Below are positions 33,374 through 41,559 of a stretch of DNA of 64,000 nucleotides, in pieces. The notes beneath the pieces were generated by a model. It made no database searches. It saw only the letters and a program-made list of their open reading frames with translations, and was not told the origin of the DNA. The stretch comes from Cupriavidus consociatus (GTDB lineage: Bacteria; Pseudomonadota; Gammaproteobacteria; Burkholderiales; Burkholderiaceae): positions 372,001-436,000 of the forward strand of contig NZ_JAGIQA010000001.1 in NCBI RefSeq assembly GCF_017814975.1. Reading direction: 5' to 3'. Made by a program: the position numbers and the translations under genes. The first letter of the stretch is position 1; each line of letters opens with the position of its first letter.

Positions 33374-34186
33374 TCAGAACGACGGCACCATCGCGCCCTT
33401 GAACTGCGCCTTCATGAACTGGCGCACGTCTTCCGACTGGTAGGCAGCAACCAGCTTCTTGACCCACGGCTTGTCCTTGTCCTGCGTGCGCACCACGATG
33501 ATGTTGGCGTACGGGCTGTGGATGTCTTCCAGGGCGATCGCATCCTTGGTCGGCTGCAGGCCGGCGGCCAGCGCGTAGTTGGTGTTGATCACCGCGGCGC
33601 CGACATCGGGCAGGGCGCGCGCCAGTTGCGCGGCATCCAGTTCCACGATCCTCAGCTTCCTGGGATTCTCGGCCACGTCCAGCGGCGTGGCGTTGTTGCC
33701 ATTGGTGCCGGCACCGGCCTTGAGCTTGATCACGCCCTGCGACTGCAGCAGCAGCAGCGCGCGGTTTTCATTGGACGGGTCGTTGGGCACTGCCACCTTG
33801 GCGCCCTGCGGCAGGTCCTTGGGCGACTTCAGCTTCTTCGAGTAAATGCCCAGCGGCGAGATATAGGTGTAGCCGACGCTCTGCATCTTGTAGCCACGCT
33901 GCTTGACCTGGCTGTCCAGGTAGGGCTGGTGCTGGAAGCTGTTGGCATCCAGGTCGCCGGCATCCAGTGCGGCGTTCGGCTGCACGTAATCGTTGAATTC
34001 CACGACCTTGACGTTCAGCCCATTGCGCTTGGCAACCTTCTGGACGACTTGCCAGACTTCGGCGTCCGGACCGCTGACGGTGCCGACGCGGATGGTCTGT
34101 TCCTGGGCCGAGGCGCTGCCGGCGGCGATAAAGCCGATTGCGGAGACGGCAACCGCCAGGCGCTTGAAAAGGGACATGCTGCGCAT
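33374..34186 (-). CDS. metQ: MetQ/NlpA-family methionine-binding protein
   Basis: The 270 residues have a Sec signal peptide ending GSASA with no lipobox Cys, unlike many MetQ lipoproteins. MetQ features include EVWQVVQKVAKRNGLNVKVVEFNDYVQPN, DANSFQHQPYL, VGYTYISPLGIYSKKLKS, VAVPNDPSNENRALLLLQ, AVINTNYALAAGL and SPYANIIVVR. It would bind methionine in the periplasm for a MetNI importer, but metN and metI are absent from the window. The 239 bp upstream (34187-34425) hold no gene and likely the promoter. Confidence 0.88.
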   Translation of the reverse strand: MRSMSLFKRLAVAVSAIGFIAAGSASAQEQTIRVGTVSGPDAEVWQVVQKVAKRNGLNVKVVEFNDYVQPNAALDAGDLDANSFQHQPYLDSQVKQRGYKMQSVGYTYISPLGIYSKKLKSPKDLPQGAKVAVPNDPSNENRALLLLQSQGVIKLKAGAGTNGNNATPLDVAENPRKLRIVELDAAQLARALPDVGAAVINTNYALAAGLQPTKDAIALEDIHSPYANIIVVRTQDKDKPWVKKLVAAYQSEDVRQFMKAQFKGAMVPSF

Positions 34187-34425
34187 AGGAGTTCTGTAGT
34201 GTTTTTGATTGTGTGGCGAGTGAGACTGTTGCGCCGTGGCAGGGATTGCCTGCGCGGGCGAGGCCACAGATTAACGCAATTGCGCCAAAACCGCGCAGCG
34301 GGAACAGATCTGGCGTCTATTTCTTTTTCATATGCTTATGAAGCCGGCTTTAGTTCGATAGATGGCATAAATTGCCGACTCGCTTCAATCCGCAAAGCAC
34401 TCGCGCGAACCGCAGCAGGCTGGGT

Positions 34426-34833
34426 TCAGCCGGCTACCGCTCCATACCCCTCACCCCTCCACTCGACAAAACAAAGCCCGTGCCCAAACGGATCCGACAA
34501 CCTAGCCTGCCTGCCCCAGTCGAAATCCTGCGGCCAGTCTTCAATCTCGGCGCCGGCTTCCAGCGCCCGTTCGATTGCGGTTTCCAGGTTGTCCACGACA
34601 AAGTCGAGATGCACCGGCGTCCAGTGCCGCCGGTAGTCGCGCCGGGTATCCGTACGACTGGTAGGACGGGTGCCAGCGGGTTTGACGAGCAGGTAAATCG
34701 GCGTGTTGCCACCCAGCATTTCGGCGACGGTGCCATCGAACAGGCGGCGCTGCAGTTTCAGCCCGAGGCCTTGCTCGTAGAAGGCGATACCACGCGCGAG
34801 GTCGTCGACATCGATATTGATCAGCAACTCCAT
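34426..34833 (-). CDS. VOC-family (glyoxalase/bleomycin resistance-like) protein
   Basis: The 135 residues contain two beta-alpha-beta-beta-beta units: LLINIDVDDLARGIAFYEQGLGLKL with FDGTVAEMLGGNTPIYLLVKP, and HLDFVVDNLETAIERALEAGAEI with LSDPFGHGLCFVEW. Putative metal residues are an His (HLDF) and the Glu near FVEW. A very good AAGGAGG site precedes the ATG. The substrate is unknown; possibilities are a glyoxalase, a dioxygenase or an antibiotic-binding protein. Confidence 0.85.
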   Translation of the reverse strand: MELLINIDVDDLARGIAFYEQGLGLKLQRRLFDGTVAEMLGGNTPIYLLVKPAGTRPTSRTDTRRDYRRHWTPVHLDFVVDNLETAIERALEAGAEIEDWPQDFDWGRQARLSDPFGHGLCFVEWRGEGYGAVAG

Positions 34834-34951
34834 GACAGCCTCCTTGCGGCGTTCTGTGTGAGAGCGGCCGCATTGTGCGCCGGCCCTCCTGACAGCTGCT
34901 GTCAGGAGTGATGTTTCAGCCGGCCGCCGCAGAAGTGCCGATACGCGTGTG

Positions 34952-35626
34952 TCAGCGCGGCAGCCGTTCGCGAACGACCGGGCGCAACGCGTCGCCAAGC
35001 GCCAGGTGGGCATCCGCGTCAAGATGTACGCCGTCGACGGCGCTGCTCTGGATGACCGTGCCGGCATCGAACATCGGGCACTCCAGTTGCCCGCAAACCT
35101 CGGCAACCGCCTGCGGCAGGCCGGTCCACTTTTGCTCGCCGCCGGCAAACTTGGGCGCCAGCGGCCCCCGCGGCGTGCGGATCGGCGGCGGTACCACCAC
35201 CAGCACGGGTGGCACCGGCATGCCCGGTTCGATCGGCGCGGTGCGGATGGCCTGCACCAGGGTGCCGATGCCCTGGGCGGCGTGCCAGGCATTGTGCGGA
35301 TGCATCGACTGGAAATCGTTGTTGCCCAGCATCAAGACCACCAGTGCCAGCGGCGAGTGGATCTCGATACGCTGCGCCAGTCCCTGCAGCCCGTTGCGCC
35401 CGGGCTTGAAGGGATCGTCCCAGACCGTACGGCGGCCGTTCAGGCAGTCTTCGATGATGCGCACCGGCGTGCCGCCGTCGGCATTCAGCCCCAGCTCCAG
35501 GCGGCCCGGCCAGCGCACCGGGAACGGCAGCCGCTGGCGTGTGCCGGGGACGATTCCCCAGGACAGTGAATCGGCATAGACCAGGACTTGCAGCGGATCG
35601 GGGTCGGCCAGCAGCGCGGCAATCAT
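34952..35626 (-). CDS. SGNH/GDSL-family hydrolase
   Basis: The 224 residues show the four SGNH blocks: the nucleophile in VYADSLSWG, the Gly of EDCLNGRRT, the Asn in LMLGNNDF, and the catalytic pair in DGVHLDADAH. The pattern is that of arylesterase/lipolytic SGNH proteins; no signal peptide is seen. I chose the ATG at 35626 with GGAG upstream over the TTG six codons earlier. It is alone and its substrate is unknown. Confidence 0.88.
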   Translation of the reverse strand: MIAALLADPDPLQVLVYADSLSWGIVPGTRQRLPFPVRWPGRLELGLNADGGTPVRIIEDCLNGRRTVWDDPFKPGRNGLQGLAQRIEIHSPLALVVLMLGNNDFQSMHPHNAWHAAQGIGTLVQAIRTAPIEPGMPVPPVLVVVPPPIRTPRGPLAPKFAGGEQKWTGLPQAVAEVCGQLECPMFDAGTVIQSSAVDGVHLDADAHLALGDALRPVVRERLPR

Positions 35627-35769
35627 GCGCGGTACTCCAGTCAACGTGTTGGTCGGTCGATATCCAGTGTGAGGGCTGTCTCGGCAATGTTGCAGCGCGC
35701 AGACAAAAACGTCTCCCGAACACGCGGAGACTTCATAATATCGACTTATTGAAGACAGGGAGAGAGAAG

Positions 35770-36240
35770 TTGCGTTTCGAGCACTTGGTGGAAATCAATG
35801 ATCCAGGCAACCCCCAACTGGATCCGCTGACACCTGACCAGCTTTGGCAAGGCCTGGTGTTGCGCGCCGAGTCGCCCGAACTGTTCGTGCTGGGCCTGGA
35901 CAGCGCCGAAGTGGTGGCGCGGGGCGACAACTGGATCGACCGCGTGCTGCATTTCGGCGAGGCGTCCATCCATGACCGCGTCGTGTTCGAGCCGCGCCGC
36001 CAGGTGCGCTACGAAACCGCCGCCACCGCCGAGCATGCCGGCGGCACGCTGACCATGGTGATCGAGACCCCGGGCCCTGGCGCGCTGCTGCTGCGCTTCA
36101 CCTACGACACCACCATGCCGGCCGTCGATGCCAGCGGCGACGACCGCTACGCCGAGATCGTCAAGTCCGCCTATCACGAGGCCGACATCGATACCGTCCG
36201 CAAGATCCGCGAGATCGCCGACACCGGGCGGCTGGGGTGA
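35770..36240 (+). CDS. DUF1857/SRPBCC-like protein
   Basis: The 156 residues start at a TTG with GGGAGAG upstream. The helix-grip pattern is visible: FEHLVEINDPGNPQLDPLTPDQLWQGLVLRA at the N-terminus, strands with DRVVFEPRRQVRYET and GTLTMVIETPGPGALLLRFTYD, and a long C-terminal helix. Members bind hydrophobic ligands or act in polyketide and lipid metabolism; no function is known here. The stop overlaps the GTG start of the MFS gene, so the two are coupled. Confidence 0.75.
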   Translation: MRFEHLVEINDPGNPQLDPLTPDQLWQGLVLRAESPELFVLGLDSAEVVARGDNWIDRVLHFGEASIHDRVVFEPRRQVRYETAATAEHAGGTLTMVIETPGPGALLLRFTYDTTMPAVDASGDDRYAEIVKSAYHEADIDTVRKIREIADTGRLG

Positions 36241-37718
36241 GCGAGGGCCCCGTCGCGCCGGAGACCTCCGGCAAGCAGCCGGGCGGACCGACCCGGGCGG
36301 CGCTGCGCGAGCGCTACGGCGACCGCCTGCGCTGGCTGGTGCTGATGACACTGATGCTGGGCACGGTCTCGTCGATCGTCTCGTCCACCATCATCAACGT
36401 TGCCATCCCTGACCTCAGCCGGCACTTCGTGCTGGGGCAGGAGCGCGCGCAATGGGTTGCGGCCAGCTTCATGATCGCGATGACGCTGTCGATGTTGCTG
36501 ACGCCGTGGCTGCTCAACCGCTACGGGCTGCGCCGCACCTTCCTGGGGTCGCTGCTGCTGCTGGGCGCGGGCGGACTGTTCGGCGGGTTCTCGCCCACCT
36601 ACGGCGTGATGATCGCCATGCGCGTGGCCGAAGGCGCCGCCGCCGGCATCATGCAGCCGCTGCCCAATATCCTGATCCTGCGCGTGTTCGAGGAGCGCGA
36701 GCAGGGCAAGGCGATCAGCATGTTCGGTTTCGGCGTGGTGCTGGCGCCGGCGCTGGGGCCCAGCCTGGGCGGCTTCCTGGTCGAGGCGTTCGGCTGGCGC
36801 TCGATCTTCTTCGTGGTAGTGCCGCTGACGCTGCTCGGCGCGTTCATGGCGCGGCGCTTCATGGCGGTGGATTCGATCATGATGGGCGAGCGCGAGCCGC
36901 TGGACTGGCGCGGCCTGGCGCTGGCCGGCGTGGCCACCGTGAGCCTGCTCAACGGCGTGGTCGAGATGCGCGAAAGCGTGGCCGCAGGCCTGGCGCTGGC
37001 CGGCTTCGGGGTGCTGATGCTGGCGGCGTTCGTGCTGTGGCAGCTGCGCGCGCCCCATCCGCTGATGAACATGCGGCTGTACAGCTACCGGCAGTTCTCC
37101 GCGGGCGCGGTGGTGGCATTTATCTACGGTGCGGGCCTGTTCGGCTCGACCTACCTGCTGCCGGTCTACATGCAGATGGCGCTGGAATACACGCCCTCGC
37201 GCGCGGGCCTGGTGCTGCTGCCGGCGGGCGTGATGCTGGCCCTGACGATCGCCGTGGCCGGCCGCTTCACGCACCGGATCGCGCCCTATGTCCAGGTGTC
37301 GTTCGGACTGGCGCTGCTGGCGCTGTCGTTCCTGCTGATGGCGCTGGGGTCGCCCTCCACGCCGTATCTGATGCTGGTCGCGCTGGCGGTGCTGGGACGG
37401 ATCGGGCTCGGCTGCATTTTGCCGTCGCTGACGCTGGGTTCGATGCGGGGCGTGGATTTTTCGCTGATCGCGCAGGGATCGAGCTGCATCAACTTTATCC
37501 GCCAGCTGGGTGGCGCGATTGGCGTGAGCCTGGCCGGGGTGGGGCTGCAGTGGCGGCTGACGCAGCACGGCGCGGTGCTGGACCAGGCGGGCGACGCCGC
37601 GCTGCAGGCGGCGCGCATCCGCGCCTTCGATGAGACCTTCCTGGCGGTCGGGGTGGTGATCGCCAGTGCGATCTTCGCGGCCTGGCGCATCCGGCCAAGG
37701 CCGCTGCCGGCGGGTTGA
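36237..37718 (+). CDS. MFS transporter, DHA2 (EmrB/QacA) family
   Basis: The 493 residues form about 14 membrane helices. Motifs include the N-terminal SSTIINVAIPDLSRHF, motif A-like LNRYGLRRTFLGSLLLL, and motif C-like GFGVVLAPALGPSLGGFLVEAFGWRSIFFV, all typical of drug:H+ antiporters. It probably exports hydrophobic compounds. It starts with GTG inside the stop of the SRPBCC-like gene. No membrane-fusion partner (EmrA) is adjacent. Confidence 0.92.
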   Translation: MSEGPVAPETSGKQPGGPTRAALRERYGDRLRWLVLMTLMLGTVSSIVSSTIINVAIPDLSRHFVLGQERAQWVAASFMIAMTLSMLLTPWLLNRYGLRRTFLGSLLLLGAGGLFGGFSPTYGVMIAMRVAEGAAAGIMQPLPNILILRVFEEREQGKAISMFGFGVVLAPALGPSLGGFLVEAFGWRSIFFVVVPLTLLGAFMARRFMAVDSIMMGEREPLDWRGLALAGVATVSLLNGVVEMRESVAAGLALAGFGVLMLAAFVLWQLRAPHPLMNMRLYSYRQFSAGAVVAFIYGAGLFGSTYLLPVYMQMALEYTPSRAGLVLLPAGVMLALTIAVAGRFTHRIAPYVQVSFGLALLALSFLLMALGSPSTPYLMLVALAVLGRIGLGCILPSLTLGSMRGVDFSLIAQGSSCINFIRQLGGAIGVSLAGVGLQWRLTQHGAVLDQAGDAALQAARIRAFDETFLAVGVVIASAIFAAWRIRPRPLPAG

Positions 37719-37745
37719 GGCCGCCGGCTGGCGTGGCGGCGGGGT

Positions 37746-38015
37746 TTAGCTGGCCGCGCCGCTGCGCAGTTCTTCCACCAGCGCGATGTACTGCTCCATC
37801 GCCTGCTCGCGCGCGGTGCCGCGCAGCGCTTCCCAGGCTTCGAACTTGTAGCGGCCGACAAAGTCGGTCATGCCCGGCTTGTCGCCGTGGGCGTCGCCTT
37901 CGCTGCCTTGCTTGAACAATGCGTACAGGCGCAGCAGGGTCATGTTGCTGGGACGCTCGCTCAGTTGCTTGACGTCGGTCTGGGCCTGGTCGAAGCGTGC
38001 CTGCAGGTCGCTCAT
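37746..38015 (-). CDS. acyl-CoA-binding protein
   Basis: The 89-residue, four-helix protein fits the ACBP family in length and motif: LYALFKQGSEGDAHGDKPGM and KFEAWEALRGTAREQAMEQYIALVEEL, with the Tyr and Lys that hold the CoA part. It buffers cytosolic acyl-CoA esters. It converges with the MFS gene and is divergent from tsaB. Confidence 0.95.
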   Translation of the reverse strand: MSDLQARFDQAQTDVKQLSERPSNMTLLRLYALFKQGSEGDAHGDKPGMTDFVGRYKFEAWEALRGTAREQAMEQYIALVEELRSGAAS

Positions 38016-38133
38016 GGGTTTCTCCGTGGGGGTTGTGAAAGTGCTGCCGATGATAGCCGCGCCAGTGCGCCAGACCGCGCGTCTAAAACCGAAGAAGCCC
38101 TCTGTTCCGGGCGCCAGCGGCTACAATCGCGCC

Positions 38134-38892
38134 ATGTCCTGGATTCTTGCTGTTGAAACTTCTACGGAGTGGTGCTCGGTCGCGCTCGGACGTGCCGTGG
38201 CCGGCGCCGGCATCGAGTGCATGGTGCGCCATGAGCACACCGGTGCGCGCTCCTCCGCACGCGTGCTGCCCGCCGCCGGCGAACTGCTGGCCGAGGCCGG
38301 CATCGCACTGGCCGATTGCGCCGCGATCGCCTTTGGCGCCGGTCCCGGCTCGTTTACCGGCCTGCGTACCGCCTGCGGCGTGGCCCAGGGGCTGGCCTTC
38401 GGTGCCGGACTGCCGGTGGTGCCGGTCAATACCTTGCTGGCTTGCGCCGAGCGTGTGCGCTCCGCCGAGCCGGCACTGCCTGCGGGCACCGCGGTGCTGG
38501 TCGCCCTCGATGCGCGCATGGACGAGGCCTATGCCGGCGCCTTCGGCTGGGATGCCGCAGCGCAGGAGTGGGTGGAGCGCACGCCGATGCAGGTCGGCGC
38601 GCCGGAAACCGTGCGGCTGCCCGACGGCGAATTCTGGCTCGCGGGCAATGCTGCCACGGTCTTCGGCGAACGCCTTGCCGGCCTGGCGCGCGCGCAGCGC
38701 GTGCTGCCGGAGGCGATGCCCCACGCGCAGCCGATGGTCGCCATCGCACTGCGCGCGCTGGCGCGTGGCGAGGCCATCGACGCCGACCGCGCCATGCCGA
38801 TCTACCTGCGCGACAAGGTGGCGCAAACCATCGCCGAACGCGAAGCTGCTGCCGCCGCGCGCGCCGCGGCCACGGCCGGGAGCACATCGTGA
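38134..38892 (+). CDS. tsaB: tRNA threonylcarbamoyladenosine biosynthesis protein TsaB
   Basis: The 252 residues have the ASKHA N-terminal pattern ILAVETSTEWCSVAL, then HTGARSSARVLPAAGELLAEAG and AFGAGPGSFTGLRTACGVAQGLAFG. TsaB is the partner of TsaD and TsaE in forming t6A37 of ANN-reading tRNAs. It is the first gene of an overlapping operon with rimI, the UDG gene and a DUF1853 gene. The C-terminal tail is Ala-rich. Confidence 0.95.
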   Translation: MSWILAVETSTEWCSVALGRAVAGAGIECMVRHEHTGARSSARVLPAAGELLAEAGIALADCAAIAFGAGPGSFTGLRTACGVAQGLAFGAGLPVVPVNTLLACAERVRSAEPALPAGTAVLVALDARMDEAYAGAFGWDAAAQEWVERTPMQVGAPETVRLPDGEFWLAGNAATVFGERLAGLARAQRVLPEAMPHAQPMVAIALRALARGEAIDADRAMPIYLRDKVAQTIAEREAAAAARAAATAGSTS

Positions 38893-39446
38893 GCGCCGCC
38901 TATCCGCTGGAAGAGCGTGCCGACTGGCCGGCCGTGCCCGCCATGCCGCCGCTGCCTGCCGGCTTTGCGCTGGGCCGGATGAGCGCGCTCGACCTGGAAG
39001 CGGTTGCCGGCGTCGAGGCGCGCGCCTACAGCCATCCGTGGACACGCGGCAATTTCGAGAACTCGGTCAAGGCCGGGCATCTCGGCCTGACGCTGCGCGA
39101 TCCCGCCGGCACGCTGGTGGCCTATGCCGTGCTGATGCCGGTGGTCGACGAGATGCACCTGCTCAATATCACCGTCGACCCGCCGCGCCAGCGCCAGGGG
39201 CTGGGGCGACTGATGCTGTCGATCGTGCTGGCGACCTCGCATGCGCATCGCATCCATACCATGCTGCTGGAGGTGCGCCCGTCCAATACTGGCGCGATCG
39301 CGCTGTACCAGGCCGCCGGGTTTGCCGAGATCGGCCGCCGCAAGGGTTATTACCCGGCGGCGGGCCGGACCCGCGAAGATGCGCTGGTGCTGCGCCGGAG
39401 CTGGCTTGACGATGTGGCCAGGGAAGGCGGGGAGGGCCGCGCATGA
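38889..39446 (+). CDS. rimI: ribosomal protein S18 N-acetyltransferase RimI
   Basis: The 185 residues begin at a GTG that overlaps the tsaB stop (GTGA). The GNAT fold shows EARAYSHPWTRGNFENSVKAGH, HLLNITVDPPRQRQGLGRLML (acetyl-CoA loop) and LLEVRPSNTGAIALYQAAGFAEIGRRKGYYPA, the RimI signature. An N-terminal extension of about 30 residues rich in Pro precedes the domain. tsaB-rimI linkage is widely conserved. Its ATGA overlap with the next gene keeps the operon coupled. Confidence 0.93.
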   Translation: MSAAYPLEERADWPAVPAMPPLPAGFALGRMSALDLEAVAGVEARAYSHPWTRGNFENSVKAGHLGLTLRDPAGTLVAYAVLMPVVDEMHLLNITVDPPRQRQGLGRLMLSIVLATSHAHRIHTMLLEVRPSNTGAIALYQAAGFAEIGRRKGYYPAAGRTREDALVLRRSWLDDVAREGGEGRA

Positions 39447-40399
39447 GCCGCCGCGCGCGATTCCTCGAGGCGCTGGGCATCACGGCCGAATGGCTGCCGC
39501 GGGCTCGCGCTGACGCGCCGCAGGCGCAGGCGGTGCCCGAGGTCGTTGCGGTTGCGGGGTCCGTTGCCGAGGTTGTTGCGGCGGTTGTTGACGATGCCAT
39601 TGCCGATCCCATTGCCGATCCCATTGCCGATCCCATTGCCGAGTCCGTCACGGTGGCCGCGCAAGCCGCTGCGCCAGTCGTGCAGGCCGCGCCGGCGCTC
39701 GAAACGGCCATCCCGGTGGTGCCGGCCGCCGCTGCGGCGGCGCCTGTCTCGCGTGCGCCGGCCGGGCCCTCGCTGCTACCGGCCGGCCCCGCACCCGACT
39801 CGGCGCAGGCCGGGCGCGAGGCTGCCATCGCCGCCATGGCATGGCCCGCGCTGGATGCCGCCGTGGCCGGCTGCACCGCTTGCGGACTGTGCCAGACCCG
39901 CACCAATACCGTCTTCGGCGTCGGCGATCGGCAGGCGGAATGGATGCTGGTCGGCGAGGCTCCGGGCGAGAACGAAGACCTGCAAGGCGAGCCCTTCGTC
40001 GGCCAGGCCGGCAAGCTGCTCGACAACATGCTGGGCGCGCTCGGCCTGGCGCGCGGGCGCAACGTCTTTATCGCCAATGTGCTCAAGTGCCGCCCGCCCG
40101 GCAACCGCAATCCCGAGCCGGCCGAGGTGGCGCAGTGCGAGCCATTCCTGCGCCGCCAGATCGCGCTGGTGCGCCCCAGGGTGATCGTGGTGCTGGGCCG
40201 CTTCGCCGCGCAGTCGCTGCTGCGCACCACCACGCCGATCGGCAAGCTGCGCGGCACCGTGCATACCTATGAAGGCATCCCCGTGGTGGTGACCTACCAT
40301 CCCGCCTACCTGCTGCGCACGCTGACCGACAAGGCACGCGCATGGGAAGACCTGTGCCTGGCCCGCGAGGTACATGACCGTGCGGGAGCTGGGGCCTGA
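39443..40399 (+). CDS. family 4 uracil-DNA glycosylase with long disordered N-terminus
   Basis: The product has 318 residues. The first 120 or so are Ala/Pro/Val-rich and probably disordered, with a repeated DPIA unit. The catalytic domain has the [4Fe-4S] cysteines (CTACGLC near 150; NVLKCRPP; VAQCEPF), the uracil-site motif VGEAPGENEDLQGEPFVGQAGKLLDNML, and TYHPAYLLR. It removes uracil from DNA. An ATGA overlap links it to rimI. The N-terminal half of the linker contains a 12-bp DNA repeat. Confidence 0.93.
   Translation: MSRRARFLEALGITAEWLPRARADAPQAQAVPEVVAVAGSVAEVVAAVVDDAIADPIADPIADPIAESVTVAAQAAAPVVQAAPALETAIPVVPAAAAAAPVSRAPAGPSLLPAGPAPDSAQAGREAAIAAMAWPALDAAVAGCTACGLCQTRTNTVFGVGDRQAEWMLVGEAPGENEDLQGEPFVGQAGKLLDNMLGALGLARGRNVFIANVLKCRPPGNRNPEPAEVAQCEPFLRRQIALVRPRVIVVLGRFAAQSLLRTTTPIGKLRGTVHTYEGIPVVVTYHPAYLLRTLTDKARAWEDLCLAREVHDRAGAGA
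39593..39640. repeat. 12-bp tandem repeat inside the UDG gene
   Basis: Four units of 12 bp, GATGCCATTGCC once and GATCCCATTGCC three times, encode DAIA-DPIA-DPIA-DPIA in the linker of the glycosylase. As the unit is in frame, copy-number changes would only vary linker length. Confidence 0.9.
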
Positions 40400-41537
40400 C
40401 CTCTCGCTGCATCGCGGCGGCGACGGCAACCTGCCGCCGGAGCCGCCGCTGTGGCGCCGCGCCTTGTCGCCGCGCGCGCGCGACCTGGCCTGGACCACGC
40501 TGTCGCCGCCGCTGCTGTCCGCGGTAGCGGGCGCCGCCGCGGCGCGCTGGCCCGCCGGTACGCTGGCGGCGTGGCAGCACTGGCTGGAGGCCGCCGACCC
40601 GGCGGCGCTGCCAGCCACCATCGATGAGCTGGCCGGCGGCCATGCCGCCTTTCCTTTCGATCCCGCTTCCGATCCCGCTTCGGGCCCGCCTGCCGCGGCG
40701 CAGCATGCGCAGGACCCCGCCAGCCGCAGCCTGCGGCTGGGGCGCCATGCGGAACGGCTGCTGCATTTCGCGCTGCGCCGGATGGAGGGGCTGACACTGC
40801 TGGCGGCCAACGTCCCGGTGCGGCGCGCCGGCGCGCATGGCATCCGCACGCTGGGCGAGCTGGATTTTGTCTGGCGCGAGCAGGCTTCTGGTGACGTGGT
40901 CCATTGGGAAATGGCCGCCAAGTTCTACCTGATGGCCGGCGCCGTTGCGGTGCCGACCCTGCACGATTTCGTTGGGCCCAACATGGTCGACCGGCTGGGC
41001 GACAAGCTCGGGCACGTGGTCGGGCGCCAGTTGCCGCTGGGGCGCACGCCGGAAGCGCGCGCGCTGCTCGGCCATGTCGTCGACCGTAGCGAGGTCTACC
41101 TGCTGGGCTGGCTGTTCTACCGGGACGGGCAAGTGCCAGCGGGACTCGACGGGCTTGGCATCGCCCCGGACCACCTGCAAGGCTGGTGGTCGACACTGGA
41201 AGGCTGGCGTGCGCGCGCCGCGGCGCGGCCTGGCCTGCGCTGGTGCCGGCTGCCGCGTTCGGGATGGTTGTCGGGAGCGCTGGTGCCTGCCAGCGGCACC
41301 GAGGAGGTCGATGCCCTGCACGCCACGCTGGCGCAGCGCTTTGCCGACCCGCGCCACGACCACGGCTGGCGCCGCGAAGCGCCGGTGATGCTGTGCGAAC
41401 TGGAGCCGGCCGGCCACGGCTGGTGGCGCGAATGCTCGCGCGGGTTCGTGGTGCCGCCGGGATGGGAGGCGCGCGCCATGGCGCGGGCGGCGGAGCCGCC
41501 GCGGCAGGCTGCGCAGGCGCTGGCCGACGGACCCTGA
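40374..41537 (+). CDS. DUF1853 family protein
   Basis: The 387 residues contain the family's recognisable stretch RSLRLGRHAERLLHFALRRMEGLTLLAANVPVRR, then TLGELDFVWRE and VVHWEMAAKFYLMA near residues 125-185, which recalls a nuclease-like core (E-x-D, W-E-x-A-x-K). Function is unknown. It overlaps the UDG gene by 26 bp and ends the tsaB operon, which might hint at a nucleic-acid role; that is speculation. Confidence 0.85.
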   Translation: MTVRELGPDLSLHRGGDGNLPPEPPLWRRALSPRARDLAWTTLSPPLLSAVAGAAAARWPAGTLAAWQHWLEAADPAALPATIDELAGGHAAFPFDPASDPASGPPAAAQHAQDPASRSLRLGRHAERLLHFALRRMEGLTLLAANVPVRRAGAHGIRTLGELDFVWREQASGDVVHWEMAAKFYLMAGAVAVPTLHDFVGPNMVDRLGDKLGHVVGRQLPLGRTPEARALLGHVVDRSEVYLLGWLFYRDGQVPAGLDGLGIAPDHLQGWWSTLEGWRARAAARPGLRWCRLPRSGWLSGALVPASGTEEVDALHATLAQRFADPRHDHGWRREAPVMLCELEPAGHGWWRECSRGFVVPPGWEARAMARAAEPPRQAAQALADGP

Positions 41538-41559
41538 GCGGGGCGCCGGCCAGGCCGGG

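Noticed and set aside
39593-39640. CRISPR-like short repeat
   Set aside because: The units are contiguous 12-mers without spacers and lie in frame inside a gene. No CRISPR array or cas gene is visible in the window.
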